DNA of 64,000 nt from a virus. The notes under the pieces are model-generated. The model was not told the origin of the DNA, ran no database searches, and worked only from the letters and a program-made list of their open reading frames with translations. The stretch covers positions 1 through 64,000 of the IMG/VR virus record IMGVR_UViG_3300028559_000034; one strand, 5' to 3'. Shown piece by piece: positions 34,907 to 42,612 of the stretch (its first letter is position 1; the number at the start of each line of letters is the position of its first letter). The position numbers were made by a program, and so were the translations under genes.

Positions 34907-36103
34907 ATGAAAAGAATTTTAGAATATTTTGATTTTATATCAGAAAGACTTTTACTAGAGAATTTAATACTAGAATCAAATGTAGTGTATTCTCCAAAAT
35001 TTAAGAAAATTTTATCAAAAATGAAAGAGAGTAATATCTCACAATCTCTTTTAGAAATTGAAGAAAAAGATTTAGAAATACCTGTAAATTTCTTTGATAT
35101 TAAAATAGATAATGATAATGTCATATCATTTACAAATGATAGAGTAGCTCAAGCAATTCTTAATAATGATAAAGAATTGGTTAAATGGACAGGAAATCGT
35201 GGAGCATGGCTAACAAATTCTAATGCTAATGCTAATATTTTTAAAATACTTGGATATAATCCAGTAATAGGATCTCCAGTATATCAACCAAGTAGAACAG
35301 AAATTGGAGAGGTTATCAATAGATACTTATCTGCTAAAACTAATAAGAATTGGTGTTATGTAAAATTTGAAGGAGGAGAAGGTGTTTATAATTCTGAAAG
35401 ATTAACAGATGCAAAAGAAGATTTAAGAAAAAAAGTTTTCAATACAAGTCGTCAAGAAATAAGAATAGGAAGAGCTATAAGAGTTTTATTAAATGCTAAA
35501 GGTTTAAAATTTACAGATGCTGAAATAGAAGGATTCGTAAATGAATTTAGAAGTATATTATCAGTTATGAATAATGTATTCTCAAGATTTGAATTAGTAG
35601 ATGGTGAAGATCTTTTATTTTGGTATAATAAAAAAAATTATGAATTTCCAGATATGGGTAATTTAGGAACATCTTGTCAAGCAGTCGGTAGAAGAGATTG
35701 GCTGGAAATTTATATTGATAATCCGGATACAGTCAAATTACTTATTTTAAAATCATTTGATAATCCAGATAAAATAATTGGTAGATCACTTATTTGGAAC
35801 TTAGAAAATGGTGATAAACTAATGGATTCTATTTATGTTAGTAAAGATTCAGATAGAAATGTTTTTAAAGAACTAGCTAAAAGTAGAGGATATATAATAA
35901 GAGAAGATAATTATTATGAAACATATGTGGCTTACACAAAAATAAAACCCAATGGATATGATTCATATCCTTCTATAGATAATATGAGATATTGGGATAA
36001 ATCAACTGGAAAATTAAGCACAAATAGTTTCCCAGGATCTAGTGTGATAATTTGGAGTGAAGAAAATGAAGATATGGATGATGAAGATTATGATGAAGAT
36101 TAA
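34907..36103 (+). CDS. conserved phage protein, paralogue of 17205-18140, with capsid-targeting-like N-terminus
   Basis: A 398-residue protein. The N-terminus MKRILEYFDFISERLL fits the shared motif. The C-terminal ~200 residues align by eye with the protein at 17205-18140: TSCQAVGRRDWLEIYIDNPD, VKLLIL, GRSLIWNLENGDKLMDSIYV, FKELAKSRGYI and SYPSIDNMRYWD. It also has an EEFMxx-like helical middle part. The start follows TATATA-GTTT directly. Function unknown; the C-terminus is very acidic. Confidence 0.7.
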   Translation: MKRILEYFDFISERLLLENLILESNVVYSPKFKKILSKMKESNISQSLLEIEEKDLEIPVNFFDIKIDNDNVISFTNDRVAQAILNNDKELVKWTGNRGAWLTNSNANANIFKILGYNPVIGSPVYQPSRTEIGEVINRYLSAKTNKNWCYVKFEGGEGVYNSERLTDAKEDLRKKVFNTSRQEIRIGRAIRVLLNAKGLKFTDAEIEGFVNEFRSILSVMNNVFSRFELVDGEDLLFWYNKKNYEFPDMGNLGTSCQAVGRRDWLEIYIDNPDTVKLLILKSFDNPDKIIGRSLIWNLENGDKLMDSIYVSKDSDRNVFKELAKSRGYIIREDNYYETYVAYTKIKPNGYDSYPSIDNMRYWDKSTGKLSTNSFPGSSVIIWSEENEDMDDEDYDED

Positions 36104-36144
36104 TAAAATATATTTTAATATATAGAATAAATAAAACCTAATAT

Positions 36145-36603
36145 ATGCACAAAGATAATACACCAATATTTAATGTAGGAGACAGAAAAGTAGTTAATTT
36201 TAAAGATTTTTCAAAAGATATAGAATCTGAAAAAAATGCATTATTAAAAATTAAAAGACAGAGTAAACCAAATTCTGAAAGACAAAAATTAATTGGCAAT
36301 CCTAAAAATAAATATAATAAGGTAACTCATAAAATGGACTGGAATCTTAGTCCAGATATGATTAAAGATAAAATTGATGCTATTGAAGAACTAGATGAAT
36401 CAAAAATTAATGAATCTAGTATGGATGATAATGTATATAATGATCTTAAGCAATCTTCTCAATATAGAAAATTAGTTGATGATTTCAGAAATGCTATAAG
36501 AAAATTTGAAAGTAATATCTCAAATATATATGATGAAGGAGATACAGATCAAAATATGGCATTTCAATCTGTTATTCAAGATGCTATAGATGAAGCTCAA
36601 TAA
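36145..36603 (+). CDS. hypothetical protein
   Basis: A 152-residue hydrophilic protein (MHKDNTPIFNVGDRKVVNF). Basic in the first half (NSERQKLIGNPKNKYNK), acidic and helical in the second. It follows the previous gene by 41 bp and probably shares its transcript. The 3' end abuts the convergent gene at 36604. No family recognised. Confidence 0.6.
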   Translation: MHKDNTPIFNVGDRKVVNFKDFSKDIESEKNALLKIKRQSKPNSERQKLIGNPKNKYNKVTHKMDWNLSPDMIKDKIDAIEELDESKINESSMDDNVYNDLKQSSQYRKLVDDFRNAIRKFESNISNIYDEGDTDQNMAFQSVIQDAIDEAQ

Positions 36604-37335
36604 TCATTCTAATAAATTATCAATTCTTTTGTTTCTTAAAAAAGGTTTATATATGGAATAACTAATTGAATTTACATTATCAATAATATAAGTTAATTTT
36701 GGATTTATAATATTATAATATAATATGAATCCAACTTTGAGTACTGGAGAAAATGTAGATTCTTGTGTAATATTTATTTTTATATCAGATATATCATACT
36801 GAACATCATCATAAGATAATAAAAAATCAGCATCCCACCTCATAAATGAATCAATATAAACATCAACATTACCAAATAGATTTCCATATTTTGTAAAAGT
36901 ATTAAATTGGTTTAATGACAATACAAGTGGTTCAGTATTATAAACTGGTGAATCCATAATATAATCTGAACATATTCTAGCATTTGTAATAATATTAGGT
37001 AAATTAATATTTTTAATTTCAGTAATAATTTTTCTAGAATTATCAATTATTGACATATAATTACTATTTGAATGATTTAAAATATCAATAAAGTTAATAT
37101 CTCCTTTAGACTTTATATCAGATAAAATAACTTTTAAAGTATATTGCTTAATCTCATTAGTAATTTTTTCTCTTAATAAGTTATAATACACTTCTTCTGT
37201 ATCCATCACAGATGGTGATAGAGTAACTGATAAAGTATATTTTTGATAATTTGTAATATTAGATTTTACTCGATTAAAAGGTAGATCGATATCTATTTTT
37301 TTAAAAGCATTTTTAAAAAATTCTTCTATATCCAT
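36604..37335 (-). CDS. hypothetical, possibly virion-associated protein
   Basis: A 243-residue protein (MDIEEFFKNAFKKIDIDLPF) with many beta strands and Asn/Tyr/Ser enrichment, including a VDVYIDSFMRWDADFLLSYDD segment. The start overlaps the methylase stop by one base (TAATG), so it is translated from the same message. Composition hints at a structural protein, but there is no firm match. Confidence 0.55.
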   Translation of the reverse strand: MDIEEFFKNAFKKIDIDLPFNRVKSNITNYQKYTLSVTLSPSVMDTEEVYYNLLREKITNEIKQYTLKVILSDIKSKGDINFIDILNHSNSNYMSIIDNSRKIITEIKNINLPNIITNARICSDYIMDSPVYNTEPLVLSLNQFNTFTKYGNLFGNVDVYIDSFMRWDADFLLSYDDVQYDISDIKINITQESTFSPVLKVGFILYYNIINPKLTYIIDNVNSISYSIYKPFLRNKRIDNLLE

Positions 37336-38282
37336 TAAAATTTAATTCCATTTTCGTCATAATTCATGATAAGTAGTTCGATACCCTTAGATTGTTGTTT
37401 TTTAACATCAGCATTATTACCACCTTGAGCAGAACTTCTGAATACTTCTTTTTCAGTCCACCTATATTTATCTCTTGGTAATAATTCTTCCAGTAATGGA
37501 AAATAATAATATGATAATGACCATCTACATTTTGTAGTTTTAATTAATTCTAATAATCGTCTGTGTGATGCTGGACCAAATACACCCTCAGAATCTGATC
37601 CATACCAAAATAATCTCTTAGCATCATCTTCACCCTTAGCCTCATTAAATCTGGCATATGGTGGATCTAAATAAAGATAAGTATCTTCTGAATCATATTT
37701 CAATATTAATTCCTCAAAATCTGTGCTATAAAATTCTGTAATTGAACGTAATTTATTTGTATAAGTATTATTTTTTAACTTCTTAATGAGGACTTCTAAT
37801 TTTAGACGATCTTTATCTTTTTTATAACCGTTAAATCCTGCCCCACGAGGGTAAACAGAATTGTGAGCCGATGTAATTAAAAAAGCATAAATGGCTGCCT
37901 TTTCAAAATCTCCTATCTCAAAATTCATATCATCAAGAAAATTATTTTTAGTATATTCCTTATAGACTGATTTATAAAAATCCCATTTATTTAATACATT
38001 TTTTTCACTAGTATAAAGAATATTAAATGGTTTAGATATATTTTCTAAATAAGTAACAAATTTTTCAGGATCTGAGCAACATTTATATAAGTTAACCTGG
38101 TGTTTATTTTTATCATTATAGATAACTTGTTCAAATTTAAGAGAATTATCATCCATATAAGTTCCCATAGCTCCAGAGAAGGGTTCTATATATGTTTTTA
38201 TTCCTGTTTTAGGAATTTTTTTATTAATAAATTCCATAAAAACATTTGAGGACTTACCTCCAAAATAAGCTATGACTGACAT
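37335..38282 (-). CDS. dam: Dam-like DNA adenine methyltransferase (D12 class)
   Basis: A 315-residue N6-adenine methylase. Motif X/I: YFGGKSS near residues 6-12 and YIEPFSGAMG near 31-40 (SAM binding). Motif IV: YLYLDPPYARF (catalytic DPPY). The central region with KWDFYKSVYKEY and AHNSVYPRGAGFNG is typical of the D12 target-recognition insert. Phage methylases of this type protect DNA from restriction or mark it. The site specificity cannot be read off; GATC is common in the family. Confidence 0.92.
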   Translation of the reverse strand: MSVIAYFGGKSSNVFMEFINKKIPKTGIKTYIEPFSGAMGTYMDDNSLKFEQVIYNDKNKHQVNLYKCCSDPEKFVTYLENISKPFNILYTSEKNVLNKWDFYKSVYKEYTKNNFLDDMNFEIGDFEKAAIYAFLITSAHNSVYPRGAGFNGYKKDKDRLKLEVLIKKLKNNTYTNKLRSITEFYSTDFEELILKYDSEDTYLYLDPPYARFNEAKGEDDAKRLFWYGSDSEGVFGPASHRRLLELIKTTKCRWSLSYYYFPLLEELLPRDKYRWTEKEVFRSSAQGGNNADVKKQQSKGIELLIMNYDENGIKF

Positions 38283-38380
38283 TTCTTTCTATATTTATTT
38301 TTTAATACTTATTATAAATAAAAAAAAATAAAAAGTTTTTGGAAATCACTGGGTAGATGTCTTAACATAATATATAAAAT

Positions 38381-39019
38381 ATGATAATATATAAAGTAAC
38401 AAATAATATAAATGGTAAAATCTATATCGGACAAACTATAAATAGTCTTGATAAAAGATGGAAAAGACATACATGGAAATGCACTATAAATAAAATATCA
38501 ATGGCCATAACAAAAGCAATATCAAAATATGGCAAAGAAAACTTCACGATAGAAGAAATAGATAAAGCGGATAGCATAAAAGAACTAAATGAGAAAGAGA
38601 TCCATTATATAAAATTATATAATTCATTATCACCAAATGGATATAATTTAACAACAGGTGGTGATAATAAAAGATTATCAGATGAAACAAAAAATAAAAT
38701 ATCAAACTCAAACAAAGGAAAAAAAGCTTCAGAGGAAACAAGGAAAAGGTTATCAGACTCACACAAAGGTATTAAAATGTCAGAAATGACTAAGATAAAG
38801 TTGAGGTTGATAAATAAAGGAAAAAAACCATCAGAAAATACAATAAAAGGATCTATTCAACACAATCAAAAGACATACACATTAAAGAGTCCAAGTGGTG
38901 AGATAGTTACCTTTACCAACATGAAAGAATTTTGCAAAGAAAATAACCTATGTAATTCAAAATTATGTCTGGTTGCATCTGGTAAAAGAAAAAATCACAA
39001 AGGATGGACACTTCCCTAA
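38381..39019 (+). CDS. GIY-YIG homing endonuclease with NUMOD3 repeats
   Basis: A 212-residue endonuclease. The N-terminal GIY-YIG domain is clear: IIYKVTNNINGKIYIGQT, with Arg and Glu residues following (DKRWKRHTWKC, FTIEEID). SPNGYNLTTGG ends the domain. Then come NUMOD3-type DNA-binding repeats (SDETKNKISNSNKGKK, SEETRKRLSDSHKG) and a C-terminal helix-turn-helix module (FCKENNLCNSKLCLVASGK ... HKGWTLP). It is inserted between the Dam and NADAR genes and oriented opposite to them, typical of a freestanding homing endonuclease. Confidence 0.93.
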   Translation: MIIYKVTNNINGKIYIGQTINSLDKRWKRHTWKCTINKISMAITKAISKYGKENFTIEEIDKADSIKELNEKEIHYIKLYNSLSPNGYNLTTGGDNKRLSDETKNKISNSNKGKKASEETRKRLSDSHKGIKMSEMTKIKLRLINKGKKPSENTIKGSIQHNQKTYTLKSPSGEIVTFTNMKEFCKENNLCNSKLCLVASGKRKNHKGWTLP

Positions 39020-39528
39020 TCTTTTGATAACAAAAAGTTTTCCAACGAAGGTCTCTGATTTGATTTTGATTCTTCTCTAACCCTCATCAGTATTTTACCT
39101 AAATTATTTTTACCCCTACCATCACATGGTCCACAAGTACAAACTCCAAAAAAGTTATCATGCCACCAGTTACCCTCAATTAATTCTTGATCACCAGTAG
39201 ATAACAACATTTCTTTTAATTCAGTATGTTTAAATTTCTCACGAACTCCAAATAACATAACATCTAATTTAACATTATCCCAGTCTTTTCTAACTTTAAT
39301 TATTCTACCAAATTGCTTAACTTTACCAGCTTGTTCAGCTGGCATTTTAGCAATAAGTTCTCTACAATCCATCATAGAAATATACTTACCATCAATTTGT
39401 TGATCGTTTTTAACTTTCATAGCTACGTAGTAGTGTTCTACAGTTGGGTAAGTAATGCCCTGGTGTTCTATTTTAGCGGGATAAAAGTTAGAAAGAAAAC
39501 GATATCTCCCAGAAAATGATTCTATCAT
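39016..39528 (-). CDS. NADAR/YbiA-like domain protein
   Basis: A 170-residue NADAR-family protein. Family hallmarks: FLSNFYPAKI, YPTVEHYYVAMK, a DWDNVKLDVMLFGVREKF segment, and the C-terminal IEGNWWHDNFFGVC with GKNNLGKILMRVR. NADAR proteins are N-glycosidases acting on ADP-ribose-linked or riboflavin-intermediate substrates; some reverse ADP-ribosylation of guanine bases, a toxin/defence activity. In this phage an anti-defence or NAD-salvage role is plausible but inferred. The gene overlaps the GIY-YIG gene by 4 bases at its 3' end. Confidence 0.9.
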   Translation of the reverse strand: MIESFSGRYRFLSNFYPAKIEHQGITYPTVEHYYVAMKVKNDQQIDGKYISMMDCRELIAKMPAEQAGKVKQFGRIIKVRKDWDNVKLDVMLFGVREKFKHTELKEMLLSTGDQELIEGNWWHDNFFGVCTCGPCDGRGKNNLGKILMRVREESKSNQRPSLENFLLSKD

Positions 39529-39579
39529 GATTATTATATTAGATATAAATAAATATGTTTTTAATTAATATATAAGATT

Positions 39580-39933
39580 ATGAAATATATAAAAAAATTT
39601 GAAAATAAAGAAATTAGTGATGAATTTGAAGAAATAAGATCAATTTTAAGAGATTTAAAGGATGAATACACCTATATGGAAGGTCAAATATTTCTACCTG
39701 AAAAAGAAACAGACCAAATTGAAATTCACTTAGAATGTGAAAATATTTTTAGCGAAGATGTGAAAAAAGGAAAGGGAAATTTGAAGTACCAAAAATCTAA
39801 AATGGAATTTATTGATCTGATTATAAAAACCATAGAAAGATTAGAATTGGCATTGGATAAGAAAACATTCGTTCAAAACTTATGGAATTGGGACCACTGG
39901 CAAGATACTAAAATAAAAATATTTATTTATTAA
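39580..39933 (+). CDS. hypothetical protein with capsid-targeting-like N-terminus
   Basis: A 117-residue acidic helical protein starting MKYIKKFENKEIS, a partial match to the shared motif. It contains SEDVKKGKGNLKYQKSK and a Trp-rich end (NLWNWDHWQDTK). The start is preceded by TATATA-AGATT-ATG. It is convergent with the tmRNA cluster; the hairpin at 39938 would serve both. Confidence 0.62.
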   Translation: MKYIKKFENKEISDEFEEIRSILRDLKDEYTYMEGQIFLPEKETDQIEIHLECENIFSEDVKKGKGNLKYQKSKMEFIDLIIKTIERLELALDKKTFVQNLWNWDHWQDTKIKIFIY

Positions 39934-39937
39934 AACA

Positions 39938-39965
39938 GAAACACCAACCTTTTGGTTGGTGTTTC
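39938..39965. terminator. hairpin terminator of the tmRNA (and of the convergent gene)
   Basis: A 12-bp G+C-containing stem (GAAACACCAACC pairing with GGTTGGTGTTTC) with a TTTT loop. It starts 6 bases past the tmRNA 3' end on the minus strand and 4 bases past the plus-strand stop at 39933. Confidence 0.9.
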
Positions 39966-39971
39966 GTTTAG

Positions 39972-40331
39972 TGGAGGCGCCGACGATGAAATCGGGTCTT
40001 CCTCAGTTAAAAACAATTAATCATTCACAAGCTTAGAAAGTTTTTCTTTAACTTACAAAATAGAAAGTTGTTTCGACTCAAAAACACTCTAACAAAAAAC
40101 TATCATTATTTACTGTTATGATTCAGTATGAATTTTATGAAAGTATCAATTAAGCTACTTCAAGCTCATTCACAACGAGCAAATTGTTTTGTAGAGCAGC
40201 TACTAAATCTTCACTGGTTCCTACTTCTGTAACGTTTCCGTTTACGATTTTGATAATTTATTTTAATCGGACTTTATCAAACCGATGCTTGCTTAATCAC
40301 CTTTACTCTGCGAATCAATTCACTCGCCCCC
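39972..40331 (-). ncRNA. ssrA: tmRNA (transfer-messenger RNA)
   Basis: About 360 nt. The 5' end GGGGGCG (40325-40331) pairs with CGCCTCC near the 3' end (39973-39979) to form a 7-bp acceptor stem with discriminator A; CCA is not encoded. Near the 5' end, TTGATTCGCAG matches the conserved GGATTCGAC region, and AAGCATCGG...CCGAT forms the first pseudoknot stem. The 3' domain has the conserved CTAAGCTTGTGAATGA and a T-arm-like CCGAT-TTCATC-GTCGG. The mRNA-like part, after AATC, reads GTA AAC GGA AAC and stays open for 31 codons to TAA (40150-40245), ending NELEVA. It rescues stalled ribosomes and tags their products. Normal bacterial tags are mostly near 10 residues. Confidence 0.93.
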
Positions 40332-40341
40332 ATTTATTTTA

Positions 40342-40372
40342 CAAATATATATATAATATTTTAAATATCAAA
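40342..40372 (-). promoter_or_regulatory. Bacteroidetes-type promoter for tmRNA
   Basis: On the minus strand: TTTG at 40369-40372, a 19-base spacer, TATATTTG at 40342-40349, then 10 bases to the predicted 5' G of the tmRNA at 40331. An excellent match to TTTG-N19-TAnnTTTG with correct spacing to the RNA start. Confidence 0.8.
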
Positions 40373-40381
40373 AAAGTTTAT

Positions 40382-40798
40382 TTAAAATGGAGCTTTATTT
40401 TTATTCTCATCGTAATAAAAAGAAAAAGATAAAATAGGAATATACTCTTTACTCTCATATAATTCAACTTCCAATTGATATTGTGGTAAAATATCTTTTT
40501 TCATCTTATTAATAACAATATCAAAAGTTTTCACAATATTTTTGAATTTTTCTTTTCTTTGAAGAAAAACATATACTGATATATCTAAGTCAGATCTTTC
40601 TACACTTGTTGTTATTCCATTACCATTTAAAAAAGTCCTAATTAAATAACAAAGATGATCCTCGACATCACCATCTTCTTCATAATTAACATCTTCTTCT
40701 TCATTAGGTAAATCATTATCTTCATAAGTTTCATCATCAAGATATTCAAAGTGTTCCTTAATTTTTATATTCTCTATTTTTATGTTTTTTACAATCAT
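40382..40798 (-). CDS. acidic hypothetical protein next to tmRNA
   Basis: A 138-residue protein (MIVKNIKIENIKIKEHFEYL). Residues ~20-47 are very acidic (DDETYEDNDLPNEEEDVNYE), then an alpha/beta domain with YVFLQRKEKFKNIVKTFD. The start overlaps the peptidase stop by one base (TAATG), so it is co-translated with the peptidase and lies 50 bases before the tmRNA. No family recognised; the location makes a link to the rescue cluster possible. Confidence 0.62.
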   Translation of the reverse strand: MIVKNIKIENIKIKEHFEYLDDETYEDNDLPNEEEDVNYEEDGDVEDHLCYLIRTFLNGNGITTSVERSDLDISVYVFLQRKEKFKNIVKTFDIVINKMKKDILPQYQLEVELYESKEYIPILSFSFYYDENKNKAPF

Positions 40799-42156
40799 TA
40801 TTTTAATTCTATTTTTATAAATTGATCTTCAAAATAAACATCAGGATCTATTTTATATTTATCTAATAGTAAATTCATCATTTGTAAGTCCTCATAAACA
40901 GTTAAAACATCCGGATCATCCACCTCTATTTTTATATAAGCAGTTCCATACTCACTAACCATTTTAGTCTCTAAAGTAAATGCTGCTGCTTTAAAATCTG
41001 ATATAAATTTACCATATTTTCTAAGAACTTCTTCGTCAAATCCAACTTTTTTAACCGTTGGTAAGTTTTCCCAATCTACTTTTAAACAAGCCTCTGCTAA
41101 TCTTATTAAATATGATATATTTTGACGTTCATCAACTGTATGTTCAGAAAAATAACCAACAGATATATTTGTACATTCCGGAATCTTATCTATAAAAGAA
41201 GCAGAATCAGTATAAACGCCAGTTGGATCTAAAGATATTTTTAATCCAGATTTATTTAATTCTTTAGCAAGAGCAGTTGCAAATTCGTTAGAACAACATT
41301 GTCTACCTAATTGACTTGTAATAACCGAAAAGTAATTTCTTCTATCAAATGATACACATCTTTTAACATTTTTTAAATGCTCAATATTTTCAAATATATC
41401 AGCAACTTTGTTAGATCCAATACCTCCTCTCTCTTCACCAATAAAGAAATAGTAAATTCCTGGTATATTATATTCCATCATATATAACATGACAGCAACA
41501 CCAGACTTATCATCAGCTCCCAAAATTGAAGTACTATCAGTAACAAATATTTCATCACCATCAACAATAGTACTATATAAAACAACATTACTTTGTTTTC
41601 TGTCTGCTGTATCTAAATGAGATGTAAACATTGTTTCTGATTTTCCAATTATTTTATAATAATTACCAAATTCGTCTTTTTGTAATCCACTAGGTAGAAA
41701 TTTAACTACTTCTTCCTCATGTCCATGAGGATATGTTTTAGTAGTAAATGATATAAAAGTAGATCTTACATCTTTAGGATTAAAAGTAAATTTTGGTATT
41801 TCAACTTTTTTAAATGTAGGTTTATCAATTTTATTAACTGGTCTCCTTCCATTTTTTAAATTATTATAACTTTGACCAAAATCAAATATCTGTTTTCTAT
41901 CAAAGAAGCTAGAACCATCATCACCAGTGAAAAAATATTTAATATAATTACCAATCTTCATTGATTGAATTTTACCATTAATAGTAACATCAAAATTCCA
42001 ATCAAACTTAGAAACATCTACTAATTCTATTTTTAATTCATTTCTTAACGAATAATCTCCTTCCATTCTCATAAGAGCCTCAGCTATAGGACCTCCTATA
42101 TCATCAATTATATCATATAATTTACCAGTAAATCTTATATAAATTGTTTTATTCAT
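40798..42156 (-). CDS. M20/peptidase T-like zinc metallopeptidase (copy 2)
   Basis: A 452-residue paralogue of the peptidase at 18355-19527. After an N-terminal ~110-residue extension, the catalytic domain shows FTSHLDTAD (H-x-D), SILGADDKSG, FFIGEERGGIGSN (Glu-Glu), SFDRRN and FSEHTVDERQ (His). Both copies share TKTYPxGxE and ECTNISVGY. The extension begins MNKTIYIRFTGKLYD and is found only in this copy; the other has a low-complexity tail instead. It sits between the NFACT-R gene and the tmRNA, suggesting peptide turnover in ribosome rescue, which is inference. Confidence 0.86.
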   Translation of the reverse strand: MNKTIYIRFTGKLYDIIDDIGGPIAEALMRMEGDYSLRNELKIELVDVSKFDWNFDVTINGKIQSMKIGNYIKYFFTGDDGSSFFDRKQIFDFGQSYNNLKNGRRPVNKIDKPTFKKVEIPKFTFNPKDVRSTFISFTTKTYPHGHEEEVVKFLPSGLQKDEFGNYYKIIGKSETMFTSHLDTADRKQSNVVLYSTIVDGDEIFVTDSTSILGADDKSGVAVMLYMMEYNIPGIYYFFIGEERGGIGSNKVADIFENIEHLKNVKRCVSFDRRNYFSVITSQLGRQCCSNEFATALAKELNKSGLKISLDPTGVYTDSASFIDKIPECTNISVGYFSEHTVDERQNISYLIRLAEACLKVDWENLPTVKKVGFDEEVLRKYGKFISDFKAAAFTLETKMVSEYGTAYIKIEVDDPDVLTVYEDLQMMNLLLDKYKIDPDVYFEDQFIKIELK

Positions 42157-42179
42157 AATTTATTTAGTTTTTATATATA

Positions 42180-42578
42180 TTAATTATCAACTATAACTTC
42201 TTGAGAATTTTTATAATCAACAATTACTTGACCGGGTTTCATATCCGATGTTTTTTTAACAAACTTAGCTTTACAATAGACTATTTTAGATTTAACACCC
42301 TTTGGTACCTTTGAATTCTTAGCCGCTAATTTAGAAACTTCTTTTATTAATTCTGGCGAAGGCAACTTATCTTTAACTCTTATAATTATATGACTGCCTG
42401 GAACACCAGCAGCATGAAACCATAAATCATCTTCATTAGCCATTTTTGTTGTTAAATAATCATTAGATAAAGCATCTTTTCCTATAATAATAGTAAAATC
42501 ATCTATAATTAAAGTTTTTAAGTTTGGAAATTTATCAGATTTAGACTCATAAAAATTACAATATCTTTTTATTTTCAT
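42180..42578 (-). CDS. stand-alone NFACT-R (DUF814) domain protein
   Basis: A 132-residue protein matching the NFACT-R domain of RqcH/Rqc2/Tae2: FTIIIGKDALSNDYLTTKMA, then DDLWFHAAGVPGSHIIIRV (D-x-W-F-H-A and P-G-S-H), LAAKNSKVPKG, and VYCKAKFVKK ... MKPGQVIVDY. In the full-length family this domain is part of the ribosome quality-control factor that binds stalled large subunits and directs tail addition. Here the NFACT-N, HhH and coiled-coil parts are absent, as in stand-alone family members. The N-terminus MKIKRYCNFYESKS fits the capsid-targeting-like motif. TATATA-CTTT precedes the ATG. It leads a minus-strand cluster ending in the tmRNA. Confidence 0.87.
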   Translation of the reverse strand: MKIKRYCNFYESKSDKFPNLKTLIIDDFTIIIGKDALSNDYLTTKMANEDDLWFHAAGVPGSHIIIRVKDKLPSPELIKEVSKLAAKNSKVPKGVKSKIVYCKAKFVKKTSDMKPGQVIVDYKNSQEVIVDN

Positions 42579-42612
42579 AAAGTATATATTATTTTTTAAA
42601 AATATAATTATT

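Noticed and set aside
40184-40432. Plus-strand frame of 82 codons between the tmRNA and the next gene
   Set aside because: It covers the antisense of the tmRNA, whose acceptor stem, conserved blocks, tag frame, promoter and terminator are all on the minus strand.
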